A stretch of 64,000 nt of DNA from Methyloterricola oryzae (lineage in GTDB: Bacteria > Pseudomonadota > Gammaproteobacteria > Methylococcales > Methylococcaceae): assembly GCF_000934725.1 (NCBI RefSeq), contig NZ_JYNS01000001.1, positions 822,073 to 886,072 on the forward strand. The letters run 5' to 3'. The notes under the pieces were generated by a model. It saw nothing but the letters and a program-made list of their open reading frames with translations. It was not told the origin of the DNA and did not search any database. Shown here in pieces: positions 1-9,156 of the stretch; positions within the stretch are counted from its first letter, which is position 1, and each line of letters opens with the position of its first letter. A program made the position numbers and the translations under genes.

Positions 1-162
1 TTTATGCCCAATAGCCAGCAACTCGTCGGTTTGCAGGCTTCTAGCGTGATGGTCCTCTTGCCAAACCCGACACGCACGGTGGCTGTTGCTATGGGCGTTC
101 TCTTCGCATTGTCGTTGACGAATCTATCCAGAGTCTCCGAGTTTTTGTACTTCCAATTCTGA
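1..162 (+). CDS. MBOAT-family O-acyltransferase, C-terminal end only
   Basis: The first frame is open from the window edge to a TGA at 160-162 and gives 53 residues of a protein that starts outside the window. Its end, SLTNLSRVSEFLYFQF, has the hydrophobic tail and the terminal FLYFQF/FIYFRF-type signature common in AlgI-like membrane-bound O-acyltransferases. The stop overlaps the next start (TGATG), so the two genes are probably translationally coupled. The coupled downstream gene is an SGNH-like protein, the usual partner of such MBOATs in polysaccharide acylation, which supports the call. Only the tail is visible, so the substrate cannot be judged. Confidence 0.6.
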   Translation, partial: FMPNSQQLVGLQASSVMVLLPNPTRTVAVAMGVLFALSLTNLSRVSEFLYFQF

Positions 163-1352
163 TGAAACGGTATCTACTGACAGTTGCTTGCGTGGCAGCG
201 GCCATTCTTATGTGTGTCGCGGCGATCAACAGCCTAATCGATCCATGGGCGCTTTGGGGAACGCACCGGTACCCCGGCCTGTCGGTCTTGAAGCCCAGTA
301 TTGGCAATCACGAGCGAGAGTTCGAGCACAACCTGGCGGTAATAAAAGCATGGGATGCAATCATACTTGGTACGTCGCGTAGTGACCGCGGTTTGGATCC
401 GCAGCATCCCGCATTCCGCGGACTTAGGACTGCCAATCTGGCGATCGATGGGCAACCACCGGAAGAGAGCTTCAACCTATTCGACGTAACTACGCGGCGA
501 GGTGCACGCAAAGCAGTGATTGGGCTCGATTTCGTTGCCGCGAATGTGGTCCTGAGAACTCCCCCCGATTCGATGAACGTCCCCAGACCAGCCAGTTGGA
601 GCCGATTGATCAGTATGAACGTTTTACGCGCTTCCTTCGAAACCATCATCGAGAACCGCCGCCATCCCGTTAGCGATCCATGCAATTCCGACAAAGCATG
701 GCGCGAGGATGGATTTCGCTGCGCGTCATCAATCAAGGAAAACCTTCGGGCAGATGCTCGGAATTCGTTCCTGTTGCACCTGAATAGCCTCTATAGGCCA
801 AAGCCGTCACGTGAATTCAGTTTCGCGAACCCGACCAGAGATCCCATGAAGGCCATTCGGGCCTTGCTCGAACGCGCACACGAGCGCGGTGTGGATCTAC
901 GCCTGTTGATTTCGCCCTCGCACGCCTGGCAGTGGGAGGCCATCTATTACTCAAAATTATGGGATCAATGGGAGGAATGGAAACGCCGGATCGTTGAACT
1001 GAATCGGGACACCGCTGAGGCTTCCGGGAGCCCCCCATTCCCCATCTGGGATTTTTCAGGTTATAACTCGATAACCACAGAAAAGTTTCCTCCAGCCGGT
1101 GACAGTACTACACCGGTGTTCGGATATTGGGAAACCAGCCACTACACTAAGGCGGTGGGTGATATGGTCCTTGACCGAATTTTTGGAACCAGGTTTTCAT
1201 CGACTCCAGTTCCTGCTGATTTTGGCGTGTCATTGGACGTTACTAATCTTGAGTCACACCTGACCACCATCCGTGAACAGCGCAGGCTTTGGCTGCGCGA
1301 TCACAAGGAAGAGGCGGAAGAACTCGAAAAATTGGCTCGGGAAGCTCATTAA
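162..1352 (+). CDS. SGNH/AlgX-like membrane-anchored protein, partner of MBOAT
   Basis: This 396-residue protein starts with one N-terminal hydrophobic segment (residues 4-24), a signal anchor or signal peptide that places the rest in the periplasm. ILGTSRSDRGLDP near residue 68 resembles the GxSxS nucleophile block of SGNH hydrolases. WETSHYTKAVGDM near residue 325 resembles the C-terminal His block. Such proteins usually work with an MBOAT to move acyl groups onto exopolysaccharide or cell-wall glycans, and the MBOAT tail immediately upstream, coupled by TGATG, fits that job. The base composition is visibly less GC-rich than the cobS gene that follows. The acyl transfer role is inferred from context; the fold is a motif-level call. 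Confidence 0.55.
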   Translation: MKRYLLTVACVAAAILMCVAAINSLIDPWALWGTHRYPGLSVLKPSIGNHEREFEHNLAVIKAWDAIILGTSRSDRGLDPQHPAFRGLRTANLAIDGQPPEESFNLFDVTTRRGARKAVIGLDFVAANVVLRTPPDSMNVPRPASWSRLISMNVLRASFETIIENRRHPVSDPCNSDKAWREDGFRCASSIKENLRADARNSFLLHLNSLYRPKPSREFSFANPTRDPMKAIRALLERAHERGVDLRLLISPSHAWQWEAIYYSKLWDQWEEWKRRIVELNRDTAEASGSPPFPIWDFSGYNSITTEKFPPAGDSTTPVFGYWETSHYTKAVGDMVLDRIFGTRFSSTPVPADFGVSLDVTNLESHLTTIREQRRLWLRDHKEEAEELEKLAREAH

Positions 1353-1363
1353 GTGGATGGGAA

Positions 1364-2095
1364 TTGCGTCCTTTTCTGATCGCGCTGCAGTTCCTGACCC
1401 GCCTGCCCGTGCCGTTGCGCCAGCCGCCCTCGGCACAGGAGTGGGGGCGCTCGCTGCTGTACTATCCGTTGGTCGGTCTCCTGCTCGGCCTGCTCCTGGC
1501 CGGTCTGGCGCTGGCCTTGCCGTCGAACACCGGCGCCTTGCCGGCGGCGCTGCTGCTCGTCGCCTGGATCTCGCTCACTGGCGCATTCCACCTGGATGGC
1601 CTGGCGGACAGCGCCGATGCCTGGGCCGGCGGGGCGGGCGATCCGGAACGCAGCCTGGCCATCATGAAAGATCCGCGCTGCGGTCCCGTAGGCGCTGTGG
1701 CGCTGATGTTGGTGCTGCTGCTCAAGTTCGCGGCACTGGACCTGGCCGTCGGACGCGGATCTCTCGCGCCGGTCATCCTCGCGCCAGTACTGGGCCGAAG
1801 CGCGGTGGTCCTGCTATTGCTGAGCACGCCCTACGTCCGTCCGGGCGGTTTGGGCGAGGCCTTGGCGCGCGAACTTCCGCGGCGTCTAGCCTTGTGGGTG
1901 CTGGGGGCGGTGGCCACCGCCGCGGCTCTGTTGGCGGGCTGGCCTGCGCTAGCTGGCTTGCTCGTGGCAACGGTGACTTTCGCCGGGCTGCGGTGGATGC
2001 TGATACGGCGTATCGGCGGCACCACTGGCGACACCGCGGGGGCCTTGGTGGAACTGACGGAGTGCGCCGCCCTGTCCGGGATGCTGCTGGTTTAG
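1364..2095 (+). CDS. cobS: adenosylcobinamide-GDP ribazoletransferase CobS
   Basis: CobS joins alpha-ribazole to adenosylcobinamide-GDP in the last steps of cobalamin synthesis and is an integral membrane enzyme. The protein begins LRPFLIALQFLTRLPVP, the classic CobS start, and carries the conserved GAFHLDGLADSADAW block, IMKDPRCGPVGA and the C-terminal GGTTGDTAGA motif, with several hydrophobic helices. I chose a TTG start at 1364 because it gives the usual family N-terminus and about 243 residues; an ATG at 1357 is out of frame and a longer in-frame start would run inside the upstream gene. No other cobalamin gene is visible here. The gene abuts the MBOAT/SGNH pair, which suggests a rearranged junction. 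Confidence 0.9.
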   Translation: MRPFLIALQFLTRLPVPLRQPPSAQEWGRSLLYYPLVGLLLGLLLAGLALALPSNTGALPAALLLVAWISLTGAFHLDGLADSADAWAGGAGDPERSLAIMKDPRCGPVGAVALMLVLLLKFAALDLAVGRGSLAPVILAPVLGRSAVVLLLLSTPYVRPGGLGEALARELPRRLALWVLGAVATAAALLAGWPALAGLLVATVTFAGLRWMLIRRIGGTTGDTAGALVELTECAALSGMLLV

Positions 2096-2139
2096 TGCCG
2101 CAGCCTGCCAAAGGCGGCTGACGCGCCAGCGGCGAAACC

Positions 2140-2817
2140 TCACATTGGCGGCTGCGCTGCTGCGGCCGCCTTCAGTCGCTCGATGATTCCCGCCGCAGGC
2201 TCCAGTTTGAAGCTGGGCGGCAAGGTTCCGTCCGGATTCAACTTGAGGGATGACAAGGGAGTCAAGTTTTCCGGCCGCACAGAAGGAACGGCCACGTAAT
2301 AGCCGGGCTGGGAGAAAAAGATCAGCAGCACCGGCCCCGACCCTTCAACCGCGGGCCAACGACGGGCTATGGCCTGCCACTTCTGCGCTAGAGGTACCCA
2401 GCCGATTCCCGAGCCCTGCCACTGGCCCTGCCCGAGATCCTGAACTTCGATAAAGGCGCGGTAGGCGCCTTGGGCCACCAGAGGCACATACCACTGATGG
2501 GTTGGTTCGCTGAGCTTGGCCACGGACGCCGCACCGCCCGGAATATAGGCGCGCAGGCTGTCATCACGGACGCCCCGCAATTCCACCGGATCGCCAAAGC
2601 TCAGGGTGTCCAGCCCGTCAGCCGCCGTCAGACCGTAGCTGGCCCGGTCCTTCTGCAGACTGGGCCAAAATTTGTGAAGGAGATCCTGTGCTGCCTTGAC
2701 CACTGACTGCTTCTCCGCAACCAACCGGACTTCCGGGGCGGGCGCGGACACAGCCTCCTGCAGCACGCCGAAGCAACCCAAGCCTATCGCCAGCGCCAAG
2801 CATCGCGACATATTCAT
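2140..2817 (-). CDS. exported hypothetical protein
   Basis: I do not recognise this protein. From the ATG at 2817 it has 225 residues and a Sec signal peptide of about 25 residues ending in AVSA. A GAGGG ribosome binding site sits a few bases upstream of that ATG; the longer frame would overlap the preceding gene. The mature part has no cysteines and no obvious catalytic motif; it contains aromatic-rich stretches such as LIFFSQPGYYVAVPSV. It follows the HEAT-like gene at 2828-3706 by only 10 bases and is probably co-transcribed with it. The context suggests an envelope function; nothing more specific can be supported. Confidence 0.6.
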   Translation of the reverse strand: MNMSRCLALAIGLGCFGVLQEAVSAPAPEVRLVAEKQSVVKAAQDLLHKFWPSLQKDRASYGLTAADGLDTLSFGDPVELRGVRDDSLRAYIPGGAASVAKLSEPTHQWYVPLVAQGAYRAFIEVQDLGQGQWQGSGIGWVPLAQKWQAIARRWPAVEGSGPVLLIFFSQPGYYVAVPSVRPENLTPLSSLKLNPDGTLPPSFKLEPAAGIIERLKAAAAAQPPM

Positions 2818-2827
2818 CCCCGGACCC

Positions 2828-3706
2828 TCACGGTTTGCCTTCAGTTTCCGCGAGGTTTCTCGCCTCCTCGCGAACATCCAGATTCGCATCGTTCACATAG
2901 CGCCTTACCAGATCAGGCGCCAGGTCGCTGGCATAGTAAAGCGCGGCGAGACGCACGTCGACCGCCTGCTGCGTATCCAGGGCCGCCACCAGCAGTCCTC
3001 GCACCTGATCTGTCGCGCTGGCCGCCGTCGCTGCAGACAGAATGGATTCCTTGAGCACGGGGTCGCGCTCGGCTCGGAACAAGGACTCCAGGATCTTTGG
3101 CAGTTGCTGCCTTTCGGTCGCGGTCAGTTCGGCCAGGAAGGCCTCCCTTTCCTCCGCGGAGCCCAGCTTCCGGTAAGCCTCTTCCAAGGCGTCGCCGGGC
3201 ATCGCAGTAAGGTTCATGTCAGGCTCGCCTTCGCCTCGTCTCAGGAATTGGATACCCGGATCGGCGCGCAGGGGAATCTTGACCGCACCCTGCTGGCCGG
3301 CGTTCCGATTGTAAGCAGGCTCCTCTTCCAAAAATGGCTCCATTGCCCCCGTCCGTGCGCCTTTGTAGCTGGCGCTTGCCTCGGAAGCCCGATCCGGCAC
3401 CCGAGCGCCACCCTCTTCCGCAGCTTCCGCCCAGCCTTCAGCCTCCGTGGCGGTGGTCTCGGAGTATTTGCCATCGCCGGGCCTGGCGGCGGTTTCAGGC
3501 AGACTCGTCCGCAGCGCGGCGCTCGACTGCAATGGATTGGGCACGCCGGCTCCGAAGGTTTGATCCGACGCATTGCCGCCTTGTAGACGCGGTGGCAAGC
3601 CGAAATCCCTGGCATCCCACAACTGTGTCGCCATCAAAACGAGACCGGCGATCATGACAAGTCCGAGCACGATGCCCGCTCTCGGATTCTCGTTATCTGG
3701 GTGCAT
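2828..3706 (-). CDS. membrane-anchored HEAT-repeat-like protein
   Basis: This 292-residue protein starts at the ATG at 3706, which has a clear AGGAG at good spacing. One hydrophobic segment lies near residues 11-27 (IVLGLVMIAGLVLMATQLW), so it is probably anchored in the inner membrane with the bulk outside. A low-complexity linker follows. The last 120 residues are helical and repeat-like, with alternating Ala/Leu pairs (ESLFRAERDPVLKESILSAA, VDVRLAALYYASDLAPDL, NLDVREEARNLAE) that look like HEAT-type scaffolding repeats. No enzymatic motif is seen. It forms a two-gene unit with the exported protein downstream. Confidence 0.55.
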   Translation of the reverse strand: MHPDNENPRAGIVLGLVMIAGLVLMATQLWDARDFGLPPRLQGGNASDQTFGAGVPNPLQSSAALRTSLPETAARPGDGKYSETTATEAEGWAEAAEEGGARVPDRASEASASYKGARTGAMEPFLEEEPAYNRNAGQQGAVKIPLRADPGIQFLRRGEGEPDMNLTAMPGDALEEAYRKLGSAEEREAFLAELTATERQQLPKILESLFRAERDPVLKESILSAATAASATDQVRGLLVAALDTQQAVDVRLAALYYASDLAPDLVRRYVNDANLDVREEARNLAETEGKP

Positions 3707-3763
3707 CAAACTTCTCCTGTGCTTGAGGAAGCGCCGATAGCGTAGGCGCTTTCCGTGATACAA

Positions 3764-3939
3764 GGATGTAGCAATATAACCAGAGCCTTTAGCTGATCCT
3801 TTTGCAAACGGCCGGGGAGGCCGCGTCTTCCGGCAGCGTGCTGCTGAGCAATCCAGTATGGATGAATTCAGCGCTTCCCGTCAGGCGCCCGCGACCGCCA
3901 CAACGGGCCAGCCCGGGCGCCGATGCCTACCTCAAGTGA
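3764..3939. other. intergenic region between two minus-strand genes
   Basis: This 176-base stretch separates the VWA/protease gene from the HEAT-like gene. It contains a short inverted repeat, CGGCC-GGGGA-GGCCG near 3809-3823, without a clear T-run, so any terminator role is uncertain. No coding signal is evident. Confidence 0.3.
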
Positions 3940-5781
3940 TCAAGGGAATGTCAGTGTGGACGGCTTCGGATGGTCGAAATTAAGAGCCTCCACGCTCCAG
4001 AAGTAACTGGCCGCGGTACTGTGTCCCTTGATGGTTTTGGTGATGATCGCGGGATCGCCCTTAGGCGCCTTGACGATCAGCTTGCGCCAGAGCTTGCTCT
4101 TTCCATTCTTGGTCTGGTAGATGGCCAGGGCATATTTGCTGGCATTGGAAGCCTTGCTCCATTGGTAGGTCACCTGGGAAGCCGACGGCGTGAAGCTGCT
4201 GGACGGATCGATCTGTTCAGCAAATCCCGGTTCCACATCGGTCCTTTCGAACTGCTGGAAGGTGTCCTCAAAGCGCGTACCTCCTTTCACCGTCTTGAGT
4301 ACCGATCCATCCGGCGCGAGCACTTTCGACGCACTGCTCAGGAAGCCCAGCCGCCATTGGTACACACCCTTTGCGAGTTCCGCCGGTGGGGTCCATTGCT
4401 CCGCCGTCGGCGGCAACGTGACACGCTTGACGGTCTTGAATTTGCCCTTTTTCTGCAGTTGCAGTTCCAGGTAGATCTTCTTGGGGGAGTTGGCCATGCC
4501 CTCGCCCAGCGGCTTGAAGACGAAGGTCGGCTTGAAATCGGCGACGCTGTCACGCGGGAATCGGGTATCCGCCGCAACCGTATCGATCACCTGCCTCATC
4601 ACATCGGCGGTCTGGGACGCGTCCTCGATTTTCCACAAGGCGCCCCCGGAGCCAGCCGCAAGGCTGGTGAAATCCGTCTCGGCGCTGGAATCGAACCCGG
4701 AGAGCAGGGCCTGAATCGTCACCTTCGAGGCAACGGCCTGGGCGATGACCTCCCCCTGGGAGTGGCCGCCGGACCAGGGCTCCGCCGGGTAGTGGCCGGG
4801 CGCATCACCCATGATGATGATCAGGCGTTGCGTCGGCGAGTCACGCCAGCCCCCATATTCGGTGCCGGCCACGGTACGGTAAAGGGCGGAGTAGACCGCT
4901 TCCTCCGTATCCATGCCACCACCGGCGAATATCTCGCTCAATGCCGACTTGGCGGCCGCCACATCGGTGGTGAAACCGGACCGCACCGTCAAAATCCAGT
5001 CCGACAGTTCGCCATGGTCGTCGTCCGGGTTGTCCCGGTAATCGCCCACGGCGATTCGGTAATCCTTGAACTTCGTGGTCAGATTATCCATCAGGGCCGT
5101 GGCATTGACTTTCACGTCATCGATCTCGCCGCCCATGCTGCCGGTGGAATCGATGAGAAATACCACGTCCAAAGAGGCCGACAGGGTGAGGGTGTGGGTC
5201 CACTTATGGGCCGCGCCATCCGAATAGGTTCCCGCCGCCCCTCCCGCCAGGCTGGTATAGTCTTTCAGGATCTGCCCGGTATCGGGCCAGGGATCGTTGA
5301 TGGAAACGCTGCTGGTTGCCTCGTCGTAGCCCCTGAGCACGATGAAATGCCCTCCCAGAGCCGCACCCGCCGCGCTGTACCAGCCCAGTCGGGCGATCGC
5401 CGGGCGTGAACCCTCGATTTCAGTCTTGAGTTCAGCGGTGGTCAAGGCACGGTTGAACAGTGTGGAACCGACATCCCCGAAATTCTTGAGGATGAGGTCG
5501 ATGCCTTTCTTGGCCGGTTCGCCACCCGAAGCCGCATACGACCCGGTCAGGTAGTTCCAGGTGTTGACGCCGCCGGTGCCGAAGTTCGCCAGGTCCGGCT
5601 GCGTCGCGCTCTTGCCGAAATATTCCAGCGACATCTGGCTGACGCCGGCCCAACACCATTGATCGTTTTCCTGGGCATGATAGGGGACGGTCAAGACCGT
5701 GGCATGGCTGGAAGCCGAAACCAGTAGCAGCGCAGCCAGACCCATAAGCCGGGCGCGCCCGAAGAATGAATGCCAGTACAT
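3940..5781 (-). CDS. secreted papain-like cysteine protease fused to a von Willebrand A domain
   Basis: From the ATG at 5781, which has a GAGGTGG ribosome binding site, the product has 613 residues. A signal peptide ends near SSHA (residue 27). Residues 30-170 look like a papain/C39-type protease: NDQWCWAGVS gives Cys43, GGHFIVL gives His145 and SINDPWP gives Asn162/Asp163, the expected triad order. From about residue 204 a VWA domain starts with DVVFLIDSTGSM; DSTGS (211-215) is a full MIDAS motif, followed by the TEEAV and MGDAPG regions. The C-terminal 180 residues look beta-rich and may bind a partner or surface. VWA domains bind ligands through a metal, so it may be an exported adhesin-like protease. 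The protease activity is inferred from the triad only. Confidence 0.65.
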   Translation of the reverse strand: MYWHSFFGRARLMGLAALLLVSASSHATVLTVPYHAQENDQWCWAGVSQMSLEYFGKSATQPDLANFGTGGVNTWNYLTGSYAASGGEPAKKGIDLILKNFGDVGSTLFNRALTTAELKTEIEGSRPAIARLGWYSAAGAALGGHFIVLRGYDEATSSVSINDPWPDTGQILKDYTSLAGGAAGTYSDGAAHKWTHTLTLSASLDVVFLIDSTGSMGGEIDDVKVNATALMDNLTTKFKDYRIAVGDYRDNPDDDHGELSDWILTVRSGFTTDVAAAKSALSEIFAGGGMDTEEAVYSALYRTVAGTEYGGWRDSPTQRLIIIMGDAPGHYPAEPWSGGHSQGEVIAQAVASKVTIQALLSGFDSSAETDFTSLAAGSGGALWKIEDASQTADVMRQVIDTVAADTRFPRDSVADFKPTFVFKPLGEGMANSPKKIYLELQLQKKGKFKTVKRVTLPPTAEQWTPPAELAKGVYQWRLGFLSSASKVLAPDGSVLKTVKGGTRFEDTFQQFERTDVEPGFAEQIDPSSSFTPSASQVTYQWSKASNASKYALAIYQTKNGKSKLWRKLIVKAPKGDPAIITKTIKGHSTAASYFWSVEALNFDHPKPSTLTFP

Positions 5782-6103
5782 AACCCACCTCTCATAATGT
5801 TTAAGGTCCGCGCCTGTCGCGCCGCCTGGGGCCGATGCCGCTGCGCGAAGCCTGGAAAACGCTTGGGCAGATCCAGCTAAGGCCTGTAGATGGAGGTTTG
5901 TCGAGGAGCCGGACACACTGTTGTGCAGCCGTGGAGCCGCCCTGCAGGGCCGCGCCTGGCTGAGCGATTGGTTCGGGAAGCGGAGCTGAGTCCGCCTCGC
6001 CATATCAACGCACGAAGTATAGTCGGAGTTTGAAGAAGTGTCGGGCAGAAACAACCCCGACATGCGTCGGATCAGGTGCTTGCAAGTTAAGCTGGCTCCC
6101 GGC
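5782..6103. other. 322-base intergenic stretch upstream of the protease/VWA gene
   Basis: The region separates the ttcA stop from the protease/VWA start, both on the minus strand. It would hold the promoter of the protease/VWA gene. I see no convincing sigma-70 pair, hairpin terminator or RNA motif. An in-frame upstream extension of the downstream gene exists but has no signal peptide logic and no good ribosome binding site, so I left it out. Confidence 0.4.
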
Positions 6104-7078
6104 TCAGAGCGTCAGAATATCCAGACCGTCCGGGGACGAGGCAGCTCGTTCGGAAGCGTCCCGCAGAGCCTCCAGGTCGGAGAAGTCGAATAGTTTAGTG
6201 TCCGCCAGTTGAGACGGCGCCACGTTCTGCAGAGCGGTGAAGATGGTTTCCAGCCGCCCCGGATGCTGCTTTTGCCAGCCCTTCATCATCTCCTTCATGG
6301 CCTGGCGCTGCAGGTTCGCCTGAGAGCCGCACAGATTGCAGGGAATGATGGGAAAGTCGCGCACCCGCGCGTAGGCTTCGATGTCCTTCTCCTTGCAATA
6401 AGCGAGAGGCCGGATGACGATGTGGCGGCGGTCGTCGCTCAGCAGCTTGGGAGGCATGGCCTTGAGGGTTCCGCCGTAGAACAGGTTGAGAAAGAACGTC
6501 TCCAGGATGTCGTCCCGGTGATGGCCCAGGGCGATCTTGGTGACCCCGTTCTCCCCCGCGTAGCGGTACAGGAGCCCCCGGCGCAGGCGCGAGCAAAGCC
6601 CGCAGGTGGTCTTGCCTTCCGGGACCACCCGCTTGACGATACTGTAGGTGTCCTGCTCGATGACGTGGTAGGGAATGCCCAGGCCTTCAAGATATTCTGG
6701 CAGGACCTGGGCCGGGAATCCGGGTTGCTTCTGGTCCAGGTTGACGGCGACGATATCGAAGTGGATGGGTGCGTTGAGCCGAAGGCTGAGCAGGATGTCC
6801 AGCAAAGTGTAGGAATCCTTCCCCCCGGACAGGCAGACCATCACCTTGTCGCCGTCCTCGATCATCCGGTAGTCGGCGATAGCCTCTCCAACCAGACGCC
6901 GCAGGCGCTTGTGGCATTTGTTGAATTCGTAGCGCTGCTTTTCCGACAGCTGCGCGCCCGCGCCTTGCGGCCGTCCCGGTTCGCCGCCGGACCGCGGGGC
7001 GCGCCGGGCAATCGTGACGGGAAACTCCGGCGCTGGTTCCTGAACCGCCTCAGGCGCGGCGCGCGGAGTCGAACTCAT
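6104..7078 (-). CDS. ttcA: tRNA 2-thiocytidine(32) synthetase TtcA
   Basis: TtcA thiolates cytidine 32 of certain tRNAs using ATP, a persulfide donor and a [4Fe-4S] cluster. The 324-residue protein has the PP-loop SGGKDS at 84-89, the cluster Cys pair in [11 protein letters not shown] (Cys159, Cys162) and a third Cys in IPCNLCGS (Cys247), in the same order and spacing as the Escherichia coli enzyme. Compared with that enzyme it has an extra N-terminal stretch of about 37 residues, rich in Pro, Ala and Arg and probably disordered; the true start could lie further in, near residue 40. It lies just downstream of fabB with 12 bases between them, and may be read from the fabAB transcript. Confidence 0.93.
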   Translation of the reverse strand: MSSTPRAAPEAVQEPAPEFPVTIARRAPRSGGEPGRPQGAGAQLSEKQRYEFNKCHKRLRRLVGEAIADYRMIEDGDKVMVCLSGGKDSYTLLDILLSLRLNAPIHFDIVAVNLDQKQPGFPAQVLPEYLEGLGIPYHVIEQDTYSIVKRVVPEGKTTCGLCSRLRRGLLYRYAGENGVTKIALGHHRDDILETFFLNLFYGGTLKAMPPKLLSDDRRHIVIRPLAYCKEKDIEAYARVRDFPIIPCNLCGSQANLQRQAMKEMMKGWQKQHPGRLETIFTALQNVAPSQLADTKLFDFSDLEALRDASERAASSPDGLDILTL

Positions 7079-7090
7079 GAACGCCCAGAT

Positions 7091-8311
7091 TCAAGCGCGG
7101 TAGCGGCTGAAGATCAGGGTCGCGTTGGTGCCGCCGAAGCCGAAGCTGTTGGACATCACCGTCTGCAGACCGGCGTTGTCGATGCGCTGGCGCACCACGG
7201 GCACCCCTTCGGCGCCGGGATCGAGTTCGGTGATGTTGGCGGAGGCACTGATGAAGTCATCCTCCATCATGATCAACGAGTAGATTGCCTCGTGCACGCC
7301 CGCCGCGCCCAGGGCGTGGCCGGACAGAGACTTGGTGGACGCGATGGGCGGCACCTTGTCGCCGAAAACGGCCTTCACCGCCTCCAACTCCCGGATGTCG
7401 CCCACCGGGGTGCTGGTGCCATGGGCATTGATGTAGTCGATGGGAGCATTCAACCCCGCCATGGCCTGCTGCATGCAGCGCACCGCGCCCTCGCCGGAGG
7501 GCTGCACCATGTCGTAGCCGTCGGAGGTGGCGCCGTAGCCCACCAGCTCGCCGTAGATCTTGGCGCCGCGCGCTTTCGCATGCTCCAACTCTTCCATCAC
7601 CAGCACGCCGCCGCCACCGGAGATGACGAAACCGTCACGGGTAACGTCGTAGGGCCTGGAGGCCGTCTCGGGGGTATCGTTGTACTTGGACGACAAGGCA
7701 CCCATGGCGTCGAACAGCACGCTCAGGGTCCAGTGCAGTTCCTCGCCGCCGCCGGCGAAAATGATGTCCTGCTTGCCCAACTGGATCAGCTCCGCGGCGT
7801 TGCCCACGCAGTGCGCGCTGGTGGCGCAGGCGGAACTGATGGAGTAGTTCACCCCCTGGATCTTGAAGGGCGTCGCCAGGCAGGCCGAATTGGTATTGGA
7901 CATGGAACGCGGCACCATATAGGGCCCCACCTTCTTCACGCCTTTCTCGCGGAAGCTGTCCCAGGCCAGCAGCATGTTGGAGGTCGAGGGACCTCCCGAG
8001 CCCATTATCAGGCCGCTGCGCGGGTTGGACACCTCGCCCGCCTCCAGCCCCGCGTCAGCGATGGCTTCCTGCATGGCCAGGTAGTTATAGGCCGCACCAT
8101 CGCCCATGAAGCGGCGCACCTTGCGGTCGATCAGTTCATCCGGGTCCAGGCGCAGAGGTCCGTACACATGGCTGCGGAAGTTGAGGTCGCGGTATTCCTC
8201 GCTCAAGGCGAGTCCCGACTTGCCATCGCGCAGCGCGGCAGTCACCTCGGCCCGGTTGTTACCGATGCTGGAAACGACCCCGATGCCAGTTACAACAACA
8301 CGTTTTGTCAT
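7091..8311 (-). CDS. fabB: beta-ketoacyl-ACP synthase I FabB
   Basis: FabB condenses malonyl-ACP with acyl-ACP and is needed to elongate the cis-unsaturated intermediate made by FabA. The 406-residue protein has the thiolase-fold nucleophile in [11 protein letters not shown] (Cys162), the first active-site His in [12 protein letters not shown] and the second in [18 protein letters not shown] ribosome binding site precedes the ATG. The stop of fabA lies 11 bases upstream, so this is the fabA-fabB operon typical of gammaproteobacteria making unsaturated fatty acids without oxygen. The pairing with fabA is what favours FabB over the related FabF. Confidence 0.95.
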   Translation of the reverse strand: MTKRVVVTGIGVVSSIGNNRAEVTAALRDGKSGLALSEEYRDLNFRSHVYGPLRLDPDELIDRKVRRFMGDGAAYNYLAMQEAIADAGLEAGEVSNPRSGLIMGSGGPSTSNMLLAWDSFREKGVKKVGPYMVPRSMSNTNSACLATPFKIQGVNYSISSACATSAHCVGNAAELIQLGKQDIIFAGGGEELHWTLSVLFDAMGALSSKYNDTPETASRPYDVTRDGFVISGGGGVLVMEELEHAKARGAKIYGELVGYGATSDGYDMVQPSGEGAVRCMQQAMAGLNAPIDYINAHGTSTPVGDIRELEAVKAVFGDKVPPIASTKSLSGHALGAAGVHEAIYSLIMMEDDFISASANITELDPGAEGVPVVRQRIDNAGLQTVMSNSFGFGGTNATLIFSRYRA

Positions 8312-8322
8312 CTCGAACTCCC

Positions 8323-8841
8323 TCAGAAATCGTCTGTGGAAGTGAAAAGGCCAACCCGCAGGTCGGTAGCCTCGTATATCACCTTACCATCGCATTCCAT
8401 CTCGGCATCGGCGATGCCCATGACCAGCTTGCGCAGGATCACGCGCTTGAGATGGATGCGGTAAGTTACCAGTTTGTGGTGGGGCAGCACCTGCCCGCGA
8501 AACTTGACCTCGCCCACGCCCAGCGCCCGGCCGCGCCCCGGCCCGCCCATCCAGCCCAGGTAAAATCCGACCATCTGCCACATGGCATCGAGGCCGAGGC
8601 AGCCGGGCATCACCGGATCGTTCTGGAAGTGGCAGTCAAAGAACCACAGCCCTGGATGGATATCGAGTTCCGCCGTGATCTGGCCCTTGTCGTGAGCGCC
8701 GCCCTCGGAATCAATATGCGTGATCCGGTCAAACATCAGCATGGGGGGGAGCGGCAATTCGGCGTTGCCCGGCCCGAACATTTCTCCGCGACCGCACTGG
8801 AGCAGTTCCTCCCGGGTAAAGCTGTGCTGCTTCTGCTTCAT
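8323..8841 (-). CDS. fabA: 3-hydroxydecanoyl-ACP dehydratase/isomerase FabA
   Basis: FabA dehydrates 3-hydroxydecanoyl-ACP and isomerises the trans-2 to the cis-3 double bond, the branch point for unsaturated fatty acids. The 172-residue protein matches the family length. It has the hot-dog fold active-site block [20 protein letters not shown], with His71 and Asp85 lining up with His70/Asp84 of the Escherichia coli enzyme. It is the first gene of fabA-fabB. A palindrome at 8903-8920 overlaps the expected -35 of its promoter and is a likely control site. Confidence 0.96.
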   Translation of the reverse strand: MKQKQHSFTREELLQCGRGEMFGPGNAELPLPPMLMFDRITHIDSEGGAHDKGQITAELDIHPGLWFFDCHFQNDPVMPGCLGLDAMWQMVGFYLGWMGGPGRGRALGVGEVKFRGQVLPHHKLVTYRIHLKRVILRKLVMGIADAEMECDGKVIYEATDLRVGLFTSTDDF

Positions 8842-9156
8842 TATTATTTTTTGATCCCGAACCGATTTTACAAAGGCCGGTATTATCGCTCAGGAAAAAA
8901 ATAAATTCAGTAGTGAATTTTGTTACCCCTCCGAATGCCAGCCTACGGGCCCTATTCGGAAATTCCCGGCAAAACGCCACCAAGACAGACGAGAACGGTT
9001 TTCAGGGCGCCGATCGCTTGCTAAATTGTGCGCCCTGCATTCACCCCAAAAAGGAAGCCATGCTTTTCCGAGTGTGCATCCAGACTGCTGTCGGATTTTC
9101 AACCCCCTCATAGGCGAGCCTTGTCGAGCCCGTTGCACGATGCGCTAGCAGGCCGG
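8842..9156. other. divergent intergenic region between fabA and the ABC exporter
   Basis: About 315 bases lie between the two diverging starts. The fabA-proximal part is AT-rich and holds the promoter and palindrome described separately. The half near the exporter shows no clear sigma-70 pair. An open frame from 9028 runs into the exporter gene, but its first 43 residues lack any hydrophobic or family-like sequence, so I treat it as non-coding. Confidence 0.4.
8882..8920 (-). promoter_or_regulatory. fabA promoter with an 18-bp palindromic operator candidate
   Basis: On the minus strand a GATAAT at 8887-8882 makes a good -10 about 40 bases upstream of fabA. The -35 position (about 8905-8910) falls inside the perfect palindrome AAATTCA-GTAG-TGAATTT at 8903-8920. 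An operator over the -35 is the usual layout for a repressor such as FabR or DesT, though the sequence does not match the Escherichia coli FabR site as I recall it. No regulator gene lies nearby. Confidence 0.45.

Noticed and set aside
1353..1364. Cobalamin riboswitch upstream of cobS
   Set aside because: Only about 12 bases separate the previous stop from the cobS start, so there is no room for one.
6209..8464. 751-residue plus-strand open frame across ttcA and fabB
   Set aside because: It is antisense to two unmistakable conserved enzymes. High GC with strong third-position bias keeps the opposite frame open; its translation is His/Gly/Arg/Val-rich and has no motif.
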